Origin: AC-32 sp963717725
Lineage (GTDB): Bacteria; Actinomycetota; Thermoleophilia; Gaiellales; Gaiellaceae
Assembly: GCA_963717725.1 (NCBI GenBank)
Contig: CAVQWS010000019.1
Coordinates: 62,001 to 126,000 of the forward strand
Direction: 5' to 3'
DNA: 64,000 nucleotides
A program made the translations under genes and the position numbers. The first letter of the stretch is position 1, and every line of letters starts with the position of its first letter. Shown one piece after another: positions 19,426 through 27,834 of this stretch. Below the pieces are notes generated by a model. It was given only the letters and a program-made list of their open reading frames with translations. It was not told the origin of the DNA and did no database searches.

Positions 19426-19978
19426 CGTTCCCGCCGGGCACGATCACGGCATCCATCCCCGCCCGCTCGAGCTCGGCCACGTCGTCGCGGCTGCTGACCG
19501 GCAGCTCGGCGATCGCGAGCTTCCCGGCCGGGACGTCCTGGAGCAGGTCGAGCGCCCGCTGGAGCGGCCCCTCGTCACCGCCCTCACCCGCTGCGAGCAG
19601 AAAGATCTCCGGGTCGACGCGCTCGAGCGCCGCCTCCAGCTCTGCCTCGCCGCGCACTTCGACGGCACACTCGAGCCCGAGCTCCAACGCGGTGCGGTAC
19701 TGCTGCTCGAGCTCGCCGTTCTCGTCGGCGAGCTCGGCGAAGGCGAGCACGCAAGCGTCCGCGTCCGCAGCCCGCGCCTGGTCGTGCGCGCCGTGCGGCC
19801 GCCAGAGCAGCGGCAGGCTCGTCGCCTCGCGGACCGACTCGACGCGGGAGTGGAGCACGAGCGCCTCGGCGCCCTGCTCCTCGGCAGCTTGGGCCGATTG
19901 GGAATCGTCGACCGGGACGACGATCGAGATCCCGTCGCCCTCGGAGATTGCCTGGCTGAAGCGCCGCGTCCCGGTCAC
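19388..19978 (-). CDS. Indole-3-glycerol-phosphate-synthase-like TIM-barrel protein
   Basis: The 196-residue product (GTG 19978) reads like a shortened TrpC: RRFSQAISEGDGISIVVPVD resembles the IGPS strand-1 segment, VLAFAELADENGELEQQYRT a central helix, and LPVSSRDDVAELERAGMDAV the phosphate-loop region. The conserved lysines and glutamates of IGPS catalysis are largely absent, and it is about 60 residues short of typical TrpC. So it may bind a phosphorylated ligand without synthase activity. It precedes and overlaps the glycosyltransferase gene. No other trp genes are in the window. Confidence 0.5.
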   Translation of the reverse strand: MTGTRRFSQAISEGDGISIVVPVDDSQSAQAAEEQGAEALVLHSRVESVREATSLPLLWRPHGAHDQARAADADACVLAFAELADENGELEQQYRTALELGLECAVEVRGEAELEAALERVDPEIFLLAAGEGGDEGPLQRALDLLQDVPAGKLAIAELPVSSRDDVAELERAGMDAVIVPGGNVAELVGGNHFDV

Positions 19979-20208
19979 GTGCCGTGATTCTGGCGCAAAC
20001 CGACCGCAGCGCGCGGCCTCGGCGGATTAGGCGAGCCGGGCGGCCCCGGGGCCCGGGCATGACTTGACCCCTCGAGTCGCCCCCGGGCGGGGAAAGGCAG
20101 GGCCAACCCGACTCACTTGCTTGAGACGTCCGCGGAGCTGCCTCCGGTCTGACCCACTTGCGTCTATTGGGAAGGAACCGCGCCCGTCGCCGCGGTGTCG
20201 AGGAGACG

Positions 20209-20466
20209 ATGCGGACCTGGATCACGCTCTCGACCTGCCTCGCCGGCCTCCTGCTGGCCGCCGCCTTGCCCGCGGCCGCGACCCGAACGGGAGCAAGCCA
20301 CCGGGGTCGACATTCGGCGCGGAGTTCAACGGCAACGGCTCGCTCTGGGTCGGCACGTGGCACTCGGACGTCGGCGTCTGGCCGGCCGACCGCGACGGTT
20401 CGATCACGACGAAGTTCGCGTCGGCCAGGCGAGCTGACCCTCGCGACGCTCGGGCTCGCCGCTTAG
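20209..20466 (+). pseudogene. Broken secreted protein remnant
   Basis: An ATG at 20209 with AGGAG just upstream gives a clear signal peptide (MRTWITLSTCLAGLLLAAAL). After it the sensible continuation is in another frame (DPNGSKPPGSTFGAEFNGNG, SLWVGTWHSDVGVWPADRDG), and the last residues (RPGELTLATLGLAA, stop at 20466) return to the first frame. The middle part is the kind of Gly/Trp-rich secreted domain seen in actinobacterial hypothetical proteins. At least one base is missing near 20280 and one extra lies near 20420; part of the C-terminus may also be deleted. Function unknown. Confidence 0.5.
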
Positions 20467-20702
20467 GCGACGAGCTCGCGCGCGCTGAAGAAGTGCGGGT
20501 GGCGGAACGCGTCCAGCGCCTGGTCGCCGTGGACGGCGAAGGCAAAGTCGGGGAAGTCGCCCGAGTGCCAGTAGATCTGGATCGTCACCTGCTGCCGGGC
20601 CTGCGGGCCGTGGTAGACGAGCTCGACGCGGTGGTCGCTGTCTTCGCGTTCCATGAGGGTGACCGGGTACTCCACGAGCCTCAACTCCTTCTCTGGGGTC
20701 AC
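20463..20702 (-). CDS. Hypothetical protein, 79 residues
   Basis: From GTG 20702 the product is MTPEKELRLVEYPVTLMERE and continues with an Arg/Gln- and aromatic-rich domain (VELVYHGPQARQQVTIQIYW, HPHFFSARELVA). It has no signal peptide or membrane helix and no family I recognise. Codon use is like its neighbours, and its stop overlaps the stop of the broken gene opposite by 4 bp, as with other real convergent pairs here. An internal ATG (MEREDSDHR) is an alternative start. The aldehyde dehydrogenase group ends 57 bases away on the same strand. Confidence 0.55.
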   Translation of the reverse strand: MTPEKELRLVEYPVTLMEREDSDHRVELVYHGPQARQQVTIQIYWHSGDFPDFAFAVHGDQALDAFRHPHFFSARELVA

Positions 20703-20758
20703 CTATCTGAGACGCACGAAGCGACACCTCCGAACTGACCCAAGCGGGTCAAACTTGC

Positions 20759-21556
20759 TCAGACGCCGATCGGGTGCCAGACGGTCTTGAGCTCGAGGAA
20801 GGGCGAGATCTCCCAGGCGCTCTGATCGTCGGCGGCGCCGCGCACGACGCGCTTGACGTTCTCGGCGGCGAGGCGCTCGAGCTCGGCGACGTCGCCGTTC
20901 GCGCCGGTGACGTCGATCGCGTTCACGTCCATGTGGCCCGCGAGCCAGGGCGCCAGCTCCTCGTGGAGGCCGGTGATGATGTTGACCACGCCGCCGGGCA
21001 CGTCCGCCGTCGCGAGCGCCTCCGCCAGCTCGATCGCGGCGAGCGGATGGGTCTCGGAGGCCACCGCGACCACCGCGTTACCTCCGACGACCGCCGGCGC
21101 GATGCGCGAGACCAGGCCCGCGAGCGCGGGTTCCTCGGGCGCGAGGATCGCGACCACGCCGGTCGGCTCCGGGACAGTGAAGTTGAAGTACGGGCCGGCG
21201 ACCGGGTTCGAAGAGCCGAGCACCTGCGCCAGCTTGTCGGCCCAGCCCGCGTACCAGACGAAGCGGTCGATCGAGCGCTCGACCTCCTTCGGCCCGGAGC
21301 AGAGATCGGCGAACTCGGAGCGGCGGGCCTCGATCATCTCGGCGATCCGGTAGAGCACCTGGCCGCGGTTGTACGCGGTCATCCCGGCCCACTTGGGGAA
21401 GGCACCGCGGGCGGCGCGCACCGCGTCGCGCGCGTCCTTGCGCGAGCCGCGCGCCACGTTCTGCCCTTCGGCCTCGTAGGTTCGGCCCGACTCGGAGCGC
21501 GGGAACTCGCCGCCGATGAAGAGCTTGTACGTCTTGCGGACGGGCAGCCGGCTCAT
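20759..21556 (-). CDS. Half-length aldehyde dehydrogenase-family protein
   Basis: The 265-residue product matches the N-terminal coenzyme-binding half of aldehyde dehydrogenases (YKLFIGGEFPRSESGRTYEA, FVWYAGWADKLAQVLGS, FTVPEPTGVVAILAPEEPAL, AELERLAAENVKRVV). It stops before the region that would hold the catalytic Cys. It starts inside the stop of the full-length enzyme next to it (ATGA 21553-21556). Small ALDH homologues of this kind occur beside a full one in actinobacterial deoC loci, so this is probably a conserved partner subunit and not a truncation. Whether it binds NAD is unknown. Confidence 0.78.
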   Translation of the reverse strand: MSRLPVRKTYKLFIGGEFPRSESGRTYEAEGQNVARGSRKDARDAVRAARGAFPKWAGMTAYNRGQVLYRIAEMIEARRSEFADLCSGPKEVERSIDRFVWYAGWADKLAQVLGSSNPVAGPYFNFTVPEPTGVVAILAPEEPALAGLVSRIAPAVVGGNAVVAVASETHPLAAIELAEALATADVPGGVVNIITGLHEELAPWLAGHMDVNAIDVTGANGDVAELERLAAENVKRVVRGAADDQSAWEISPFLELKTVWHPIGV

Positions 21557-23022
21557 TCGAAGTCCAGGTAGGGCCCGAGCCCGTGCAGGCCACCCTCGCG
21601 GCCGAAGCCCGACTCCTTGTAGCCGCCGAAGGGCGAGGCCGGGTCGAAGCGGTTGTAGGTGTTCGCCCAGATCACGCCGGCGCGCAGGCGCTGAGCCATC
21701 GAGAGAATGCGCGAGCCCTTCTCCGTCCAGACGCCCGCCGAGAGGCCGTAGGGCGTGTTGTTCGCCTTCTCGACCGCCTCGTCCGGCGTGCGGAACGTGA
21801 GCACCGAGAGCACCGGCCCGAAGATCTCCTCCTGCGCGATCCGGTAGCTCTGCGCGACGTTGGTGAAGACCGTCGGCACGAACCAGTAGCCCTTCTCCGG
21901 CAAGCGGCACGGAGGCTGGTAGATCTCGGCGCCCTCCTCCTCCCCGCTCGCGACGAGCTCCTGGATCTTCTCGAGCTGCTGCTTCGAGTTGATTGCGCCG
22001 ACGTCGGTGTTCTTGTCCAGCGGGTCGCCGACGCGCAGGGTCGTGAGACGGCGCTTGAGCTTGTCGATCACGTCCTCGTAGACCGACTCCTGCACCAGGA
22101 GGCGCGAGCCCGCGCAGCAGACGTGGCCCTGGTTGAAGTAGATCCCGTTAACGATCCCCTCGACAGCCTGGTCGAGCGCGGCGTCGTCGAAGATCACGTT
22201 CGCCGCCTTGCCGCCGAGCTCGAGCGTGAGCTTCGTCCCGCTGCCCGCGAGCTCGCGCTGGATCGCCTTGCCGACCTCGGTCGAGCCGGTGAAGGCGATC
22301 TTGTCGACCTCGCTCTTGACGAGCGCGGCGCCCGCACGGCCGTCGCCGGTGACGATGTTCACCACGCCCGCCGGGAGCTCGGCCTGGCGCAGGACGTCGC
22401 AGAAGAGCAGCGCCGAGAGCGGCGTCGTCTCGGCCGGCTTCAGCACGACGGTGTTCCCGGCCGCGAGCGCGGGCGCGATCTTCCAGGCCAGCATCAGCAG
22501 CGGAAAGTTCCACGGGATGATCTGGCCGGCGACGCCGAGCGGCTTCGACTTGCGGTTCGGGAACGCGTACTCGAGCTTGTCGGCCCAGCCCGCGTAGTAG
22601 AAGAAGTGCGCCGCCGCGAGCGGCAGGTCGACGTCGCGCGACTCCTTGATCGGCTTGCCGCCGTTCAGCGACTCGAGCACCGCGAACTCGCGCGAGCGCT
22701 CCTGCAGCAGGCGAGCGATCCGGAAGAGGTACTTCGCACGCTCCGAGCCGGCGAGCGCCGACCAGCCGTTCTCGTAGGCGCCGCGCGCGGCCTCGACGGC
22801 GGTCTCCACCTCCTGCTCGGTCGCCTGGCCGACCTCGGCGAGCGGCTCCTCGCTGGCGGGATCGATGGTCGTGTAGGTCTCCTTCGGCTCGACCCACTCG
22901 CCGCCGATGAACAGGCCGTAGCGCTCGCGCAGCCGGACGATCTCGCGCGACTCCGGCGCGGGCGCGTACGCCCACTCGGCCGGAATGGGCGCGCGATCCT
23001 GCTTTCGCTCGAGCTCGGTCAC
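21553..23022 (-). CDS. Aldehyde dehydrogenase
   Basis: The 489-residue NAD(P)-dependent dehydrogenase starts at GTG 23022. It has IIPWNFPLLMLAWKIAPALA, the FTGSTEVGKAIQ cofactor loop, the general-base Glu in LTLELGGKAANVIF, and the catalytic Cys in NQGHVCCAGSR. It oxidises an aldehyde to an acid. Next to deoC, the likely substrate is acetaldehyde, produced when deoxyribose 5-phosphate is split. The half-length homologue follows with overlap. A metalloprotease gene on the other strand separates it from deoC. Confidence 0.92.
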   Translation of the reverse strand: MTELERKQDRAPIPAEWAYAPAPESREIVRLRERYGLFIGGEWVEPKETYTTIDPASEEPLAEVGQATEQEVETAVEAARGAYENGWSALAGSERAKYLFRIARLLQERSREFAVLESLNGGKPIKESRDVDLPLAAAHFFYYAGWADKLEYAFPNRKSKPLGVAGQIIPWNFPLLMLAWKIAPALAAGNTVVLKPAETTPLSALLFCDVLRQAELPAGVVNIVTGDGRAGAALVKSEVDKIAFTGSTEVGKAIQRELAGSGTKLTLELGGKAANVIFDDAALDQAVEGIVNGIYFNQGHVCCAGSRLLVQESVYEDVIDKLKRRLTTLRVGDPLDKNTDVGAINSKQQLEKIQELVASGEEEGAEIYQPPCRLPEKGYWFVPTVFTNVAQSYRIAQEEIFGPVLSVLTFRTPDEAVEKANNTPYGLSAGVWTEKGSRILSMAQRLRAGVIWANTYNRFDPASPFGGYKESGFGREGGLHGLGPYLDFE

Positions 23023-23108
23023 TCGTGGCCAAGCTTAGCGTCGGGTAGACGCGAGGCAGCTGCGCGGCTACGGTGCGCTCAGGTCACCACCTGGAGGGGA
23101 GAGCTCAG

Positions 23109-24148
23109 ATGCGGATCAAGGTCGTCTTCAGCATGGTCGTGCTGCTCGCGGTCGTCGTCTTCGTAGCGATCGCCGGCGCCGGCAAGATCGGCAACGGAAG
23201 CACCATCGGCAGCGCATTGGTCTTCGTGCCGAACCCGGTGCAGAGCCTCGGCGACGAGTCGCTCACCGACCAGAAGGACTCGGACGCAGCCGTTCCGGCC
23301 GCGGCCTACCACGCCGTCAGGCTGACGCACCTCGACGGCAGCGGCTTCCTCCGCGGCGAGTACGCGAACGTCTACAGCTCGACCGGGAACCTCGCGTTCT
23401 CGCCGACGAACACGTTCGCGTACACGCGGCACCAGGACGAGTTCGAGCAGGTGATGGCGTACTACTGGATGACCGAGGCGGAGATGTACATCCACTCTCT
23501 CGGCTTCGGCTCGAGTCTGCCGCCGATCAACAACGAGCCACAGGACGCGCGCATCAACCAGCTCGGCGCCGACAACTCGTTCGAGACCGACCATCCGAAG
23601 GACGAGCTGCGCTTCGGCAAGGGCGGCGTCGACGACGCTGAGGACGCCGAGGTGATCCTGCACGAGTACGGACACGCCATCCACCAGTCGCAGGGCTTCA
23701 ACTTCGACCCGGAGGAGAACGGCGCGATCAGCGAGGGCTTCGGCGACTACTGGGCAGTAACCGTCTCGGACGTCGTCTCGCAGGCGCTCGGTGTGCCGGA
23801 GAAGGAACCGCTTCCTTGTGTGATGGACTGGGACGCGACCTCGTACACGAGCACCGTCCCCCACTGCCTGCGGCGGCTCGACACGCACTCTGCACTACCC
23901 GGCAGGACCTGAACGGCGAGGTTCATCACGACGGGCAGATCTGGTCGCACGCGCTGTGGGACATCCGCCAGGCCCTCCACAGCAACGTGAAGGCCGACAC
24001 GATCATCCTGGACGGGACGAACGGCTACACGGGCACGACGATGCCGGACTTGGCGAACAGGACGGTCGCAGCGGCGCAGCAGCTCTACGGGAACGCCGAA
24101 GCCGCCGCCGTGCACCAGGCGTTCGTCGACCGCGGGATCCTGCACTAG
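23109..24148 (+). pseudogene. Secreted gluzincin-type metalloprotease, frame broken by two indels
   Basis: ATG 23109 follows GGAGGGGAGAG and gives a signal-anchor (VVFSMVVLLAVVVFVAIAGA). The middle holds the zinc motif HEYGHAIHQSQ with a downstream glutamate in GAISEGFGDYWAV, as in fungalysin/thermolysin-like proteases. The frame ends early at 23912, but sensible sequence continues through TLHYPA (second frame, shift about 23888) to DLNGEVHHDGQIWSHALWDI (third frame, shift about 23908) and ends at 24148. Two one-base deletions restore about 345 residues. It faces deoC with 5 bases between the stops and lies opposite the surrounding dehydrogenase group. Confidence 0.75.
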
Positions 24149-24153
24149 CGAAA

Positions 24154-25092
24154 TCAGTCGAGCGTGAAGTAGTCCGGGCTCTGGTAGCGGCCCGTCTTCT
24201 CCTTCCTGATCTGCATCAGGATGTCGTTCAGGAGCGACGAGGCACCGAAGCGGTAGAGGTCGGGCGTCAGCCAGTCCACGCCGAGCGTCTCGTGCACGAG
24301 CACGAGGTGCTGGACGGCCTGCTTGGCGTTGCGGATTCCGCCGGCCGGCTTGAAGCCGACGCGCTTGCCGGTCTCCTCGAAGACGTCGCGGATCGCCTCG
24401 AGCATCACGAGCGCGACCGGAAGGGTGGCGGCCGACGCCAGCTTGCCGGTCGAGGTCTTGATGAAGTCTCCGCCCGCGGCGATCGCGAGCAGCGAAGCGC
24501 GGCGGACGTTGTCGTACGTGCCGAGCTCGCCCGTCTCGAGGATCACCTTCAGGTGCGCCTCGCCGCAGGCCTCCTTCACGCGCACGATCTCGTCGTAGAC
24601 CTTCGCGTAGCGGCCGGCGAGGAAGGCGCCGCGGTCGATCACCATGTCCACCTCGTCGGCGCCGTGCTCGACCACCCAGCGCACCTCGTCGAGCTTCGCC
24701 TCGAGCGGCGACTGCCCTGACGGGAAGGCGGTCGCGACCGAGGCGACCTTGACGCCGCTGTCGCGCAGGCGCTCGACGGCGGTCGGGACGAGGTTCGGAT
24801 AGACGCACAGCGCGGCAACCGACGGCACGCTCGCGTCCGACGGGTCGGGGCGCACGGCCTTGGAGGCGAGCGCTGCGACCTTGCCCGGCGTGTCCGAGCC
24901 CTCGAGCGTCGTCAGGTCGGTCATCCGCACCGCGAGCTCGAGCGCGAAGACCTTCGCCTCCTTCTTGATGCTGCGCTTCGCGAGCGAGGCGGCGCGCTCC
25001 TCCAGGGCTACCTGGTCGATTGACCCGATCCGAGGCAGCCGCGACTCGAGCGGAAGCTCGAAGCCGGTGGGAAGCGCTGGGGCCTGCGCCAT
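24154..25092 (-). CDS. deoC: Deoxyribose-phosphate aldolase
   Basis: DeoC splits 2-deoxyribose 5-phosphate to glyceraldehyde 3-phosphate and acetaldehyde. The 312-residue protein has a class I aldolase TIM barrel: AALCVYPNLVPTAVERL, VDMVIDRGAFLAGRY, LKVILETGELGTYDNVRRA, the Schiff-base Lys in DFIKTSTGK, and VGFKPAGGIRNAKQ. It is about 60-80 residues longer than the short bacterial form, with an N-terminal helical extension, as in the longer DeoC branch. It fits with the downstream aldehyde dehydrogenases as a deoxynucleoside-use pathway. Confidence 0.93.
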   Translation of the reverse strand: MAQAPALPTGFELPLESRLPRIGSIDQVALEERAASLAKRSIKKEAKVFALELAVRMTDLTTLEGSDTPGKVAALASKAVRPDPSDASVPSVAALCVYPNLVPTAVERLRDSGVKVASVATAFPSGQSPLEAKLDEVRWVVEHGADEVDMVIDRGAFLAGRYAKVYDEIVRVKEACGEAHLKVILETGELGTYDNVRRASLLAIAAGGDFIKTSTGKLASAATLPVALVMLEAIRDVFEETGKRVGFKPAGGIRNAKQAVQHLVLVHETLGVDWLTPDLYRFGASSLLNDILMQIRKEKTGRYQSPDYFTLD

Positions 25093-25120
25093 GGTGCGGA
25101 GTGTAGCCCCGGCGCCCCGG

Positions 25121-25747
25121 CTAGCCGAGTTGCGCCAGGGCGTCGGCGAGGCCGGTGCCCGGGCCGACGCGCAGCGAGCGGATGCCTGCTTCTTCGGCGC
25201 TGCTCACGTCGACGGCGGTGTCGCCGATCTCGACGGTTCTGTCGGCCGCCCAGTCTCCCGCGCGGGCCCGGGCGAGCGCGATCAGCTCGCCGCGCGACTC
25301 GCTCTCGCAGCCGAACGCGCCCTGGCGGGCCGGGAAGTGCCACGCCAGGCCGAGCCGCTCGAGCCGCGCCCGGGCGACGGGCTCCGGGTTCCCGGTCAGC
25401 AGGGCGAGCCGATGGCCGGCCGCCTCGAGGCGCTCGAGCGCTTCCTCTGCGCCGAGGGCCGCGCGCCAGCCGCTCGTGTCGGCTTTGCTCAGGAGCTCGA
25501 GGTAGCGGTTGGCGAACTCCGCGCACCAGGGCCCGAGCTCGGGCTCGTCGACCCCCGCGCCGCGGAGCACGAGCCGCGCGATCCGCAACGAGGTCTGCCC
25601 CTCGTGGTCGACCCGCTCGAGCGCATCCTCGGGCAGCTCGACGCCGAAGCGCTCGCCCAGCGTCTCGCGTAGCGCGCGGCCGAGAAGTGGATCGTGGGTC
25701 AGGAAGAGCGTGCCGTCGACGTCGAAGAGAACGAGCAGCGGCGTCAA
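25121..25747 (-). CDS. HAD-superfamily phosphatase
   Basis: The 208-residue product starts at TTG 25747, overlapping the era stop (TTGA). Motif I is FDVDGTLFLTHD, motif II is LALLTGNPEPV, and motifs III/IV end with TVEIGDTAVDVSSAEEAG. The helical cap lies between. It resembles phosphoglycolate phosphatase-type HAD enzymes, which remove phosphate from small metabolites; the exact substrate is not clear. Coupling to era is probably only transcriptional. Confidence 0.82.
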   Translation of the reverse strand: MTPLLVLFDVDGTLFLTHDPLLGRALRETLGERFGVELPEDALERVDHEGQTSLRIARLVLRGAGVDEPELGPWCAEFANRYLELLSKADTSGWRAALGAEEALERLEAAGHRLALLTGNPEPVARARLERLGLAWHFPARQGAFGCESESRGELIALARARAGDWAADRTVEIGDTAVDVSSAEEAGIRSLRVGPGTGLADALAQLG

Positions 25748-26604
25748 AGGCCCAGCCGCTCGAGCATCGCCTCGTCCCGGCGCCAGCGCGGCCTGGCCTT
25801 GACGTTCAGCTCGAGGAAGACCTGATGGCCGAGCAGCTGCTCGATCTCCGGCCGCGCACTCGTGCCGATCTTCTTCACGATCGATCCGCCCTTGCCGACC
25901 ACGATCTGCTTCTGCGAGTCGGTCTCGACGAAGATCGTCGCCCGCACGACCTTCTCGCCGAGCTCGTCGACCTCGACCGAGATCGCGTGCGGCACCTCCT
26001 CACGCGTGAGGTGAAGCGCCTTCTCGCGGATCAGCTCGGCGACGTGCAGCTCGGGCGTGACGTCGCTGCGCTGGTCGGCCGGGTAGTAGGCGGGCCCTTC
26101 CGGCAACAGCTCGACCAGGTCCTCGCGCAGCTCGCCCACGCCGTCGCCCGTGAGCGCGCTGACCGGGTGGAGCGAGTGGAACGCGCCGAGCCGAGCTGCG
26201 TTCTGCATCTGCTCGGCGATATGCCCGGGCTTGAGCCGGTCGACCTTGTTCAGCGCGATCACGACCGGCACGCCCAGCGCGAACACGCGCTGAGCGATGT
26301 AGCGATCGCCGGCCCCGATCCGCTCACGCGCCGAGAACACGAGCAGCACTGCGTCGATCTCCTCGAGCGACTGCTCGACCGTGCGCTGCATCCGCTCGGT
26401 CAGCGGGTCGCGCGGCCGCTGGAACCCCGGCAGGTCGGCGAGCACGAGCTGGTGGTCAGGCCCGTTGGCGATCCCCATCACGCGCCGGCGCGTGGTCTGC
26501 GGCTTGTCGGAGACGATCGCAACCTTGCCCCCGGCGAGCGCGTTCACGAGCGTGGACTTCCCCACGTTCGGCCGCCCGGCTACGGCGACGAACCCGCTCC
26601 TCAA
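25744..26604 (-). CDS. era: GTPase Era
   Basis: Era is a GTPase needed for maturation of 16S rRNA and the 30S subunit. The 286-residue product has G1 GRPNVGKSTLVNAL, switch I KPQTTRRRVMG, G3 DLPGFQ, G4 NKVDRL, and a C-terminal KH domain with GKGGSIVKKIGTSAR. I start it at TTG 26604 (LRSGFVAVAG), since the frame upstream is Arg/Pro-rich noise that runs through an intergenic repeat. ybeY, dgkA and cdd, its usual neighbours, lie just upstream. Confidence 0.92.
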   Translation of the reverse strand: MRSGFVAVAGRPNVGKSTLVNALAGGKVAIVSDKPQTTRRRVMGIANGPDHQLVLADLPGFQRPRDPLTERMQRTVEQSLEEIDAVLLVFSARERIGAGDRYIAQRVFALGVPVVIALNKVDRLKPGHIAEQMQNAARLGAFHSLHPVSALTGDGVGELREDLVELLPEGPAYYPADQRSDVTPELHVAELIREKALHLTREEVPHAISVEVDELGEKVVRATIFVETDSQKQIVVGKGGSIVKKIGTSARPEIEQLLGHQVFLELNVKARPRWRRDEAMLERLGL

Positions 26605-26657
26605 GGGCCCACACCCCCGCCCTGGGTGGGGAAGCGTGCCCGCCGCCCTCGGCGATG

Positions 26658-26715
26658 ACGATACTCGGGGCGGGCGCACGTGTCTGTCACGCCTTGGTGT
26701 CGAATGTGCAACTTC
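26658..26715 (-). repeat. Intergenic repeat, copy A (upstream of era)
   Basis: On the minus strand it reads GCACATTCGACACC, then GCGTGACAGACACGTGC, a 13-base spacer after CACGTG, and TATCGT. The same order is found at 39299-39355, 42688-42745 and, reversed, 29211-29266. It sits between the cdd stop and the era start. This copy is the least like the others in its TTTCGGCAC part. Confidence 0.7.
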
Positions 26716-26746
26716 TGGCCGAGCGGCCGGGCGGCCGCGCCGGGGC

Positions 26747-27112
26747 TCAGTCCAGCTCCCACGTGTCCGGCAACAGCCCCGCGGGCGTGTAGCTGACGAG
26801 CTCGCCCTCGCGGTTGCGGAACGTGACCCGATCGAGCCGGAACTCGTACAGCCACTGGCGGCAGCCCCCGCAGGGCGAAGCGGTGATCGCGATCGCCTCG
26901 AGATCACCGGGCCGGCAACCCGCGACGACGGCGCACGAGATCGCGACCTTCTCCGCGCAGACGCCGAGCGGATAGGCGGCGTTCTCGACGTTCACGCCCT
27001 CGAATACGCGGCCGTCTCGCGCCTGCACCGCGGCGCCGACGAAGTAGTTCGAGTACGGCGCGTACGCCCGCTCCGCGATGGCCACCGCGCGCTCGTACAG
27101 CTCATCGCTCAC
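26747..27112 (-). CDS. cdd: Cytidine deaminase
   Basis: The 121-residue enzyme deaminates cytidine and deoxycytidine to the uridine forms. It has the zinc-binding and catalytic pattern in YPLGVCAEKVAISCAV and SPCGGCRQWLYEF, plus the N-terminal AYAPYSNYFVGAAVQ. Length is normal for the tetrameric type. The GTG start at 27112 overlaps the stop of the kinase/phosphatase fusion (GTGA). An upstream role in nucleoside salvage matches deoC nearby. Confidence 0.93.
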   Translation of the reverse strand: MSDELYERAVAIAERAYAPYSNYFVGAAVQARDGRVFEGVNVENAAYPLGVCAEKVAISCAVVAGCRPGDLEAIAITASPCGGCRQWLYEFRLDRVTFRNREGELVSYTPAGLLPDTWELD

Positions 27113-27834
27113 GCCAGCACCTGGAAGACGACCAGCGTGATCAGCGCCCCGAGCAAGCCGCCATAGGTGACCTCGAGCGCGGAGTGCACCCCGGTTTCGA
27201 CCCGCGTTTGTGCCACCAGGAGGGCCATGATGAAGGTCAGCGAGGAGATCAGGAAACGGTGTGGCCCGGTGATCACATACGTCGCGGCCATCCAACCCGC
27301 GAAGGCGATCGCCGCGTGGCCCGACGGCAGGCCGCCACGCAGCGGAGTGCCGCGACCCGTGTATGCCTTCGTTCCGATCACGACGATGATCGTCAGCACC
27401 AGCGCGACCAGCGTGATCTGTGCAGGTGCGTCGCGCAAGCTGTCGAGCAACCGCGAGCTGCGGTCGGCCACCTCGCCGGAGAAGACCAGGTAGCCGATCG
27501 CGACCGCGTTAACGGTCGCAATCAGGACGGCCCCGGCTGCGACGTCCTTGGCGAGCTTGGCCAGCGGGTCGAACGAGGTGGTCGCGACGTCGATCGCCTG
27601 CTCGATCGCCGAGTTGATCATCTCGGTGATGAACACGAAGGCGATCGCGAGCAGCAACGCGATCAGCTCCAGCTTCGAGACGCCGATCCAGACCGCGGCC
27701 ACCAGCACGACCACCGCCACGGCGAAGTGGATCCGCATGTTCCGCTGCGTGCGGAGCACATGGATGATCCCTTCGAACGCGAAGTTGAAGCTCTCGAGGA
27801 GGTTCTGCGGGCGGCGCTTGGTCACGCGCTCCAC
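27109..27834 (-). CDS. Fused diacylglycerol/undecaprenol kinase and PAP2 phosphatase
   Basis: The product has 241 residues. The N-terminal half (about 1-115) is a DgkA-type integral-membrane lipid kinase: FNFAFEGIIHVLRTQRNMRI and EMINSAIEQAIDVATT. The C-terminal half is a PAP2 lipid phosphatase: TKAYTGRGTPLRGGLPSGHA and RVETGVHSALEVTYGG. In Gram-positive bacteria these act on undecaprenol and undecaprenyl pyrophosphate, so the fusion may feed the cell-wall lipid carrier pool from two sides. I prefer GTG 27834, four bases after AAGGAGG, over GTG 27825, which overlaps the ybeY stop. Seven or more membrane helices are visible. Confidence 0.85.
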   Translation of the reverse strand: MERVTKRRPQNLLESFNFAFEGIIHVLRTQRNMRIHFAVAVVVLVAAVWIGVSKLELIALLLAIAFVFITEMINSAIEQAIDVATTSFDPLAKLAKDVAAGAVLIATVNAVAIGYLVFSGEVADRSSRLLDSLRDAPAQITLVALVLTIIVVIGTKAYTGRGTPLRGGLPSGHAAIAFAGWMAATYVITGPHRFLISSLTFIMALLVAQTRVETGVHSALEVTYGGLLGALITLVVFQVLA

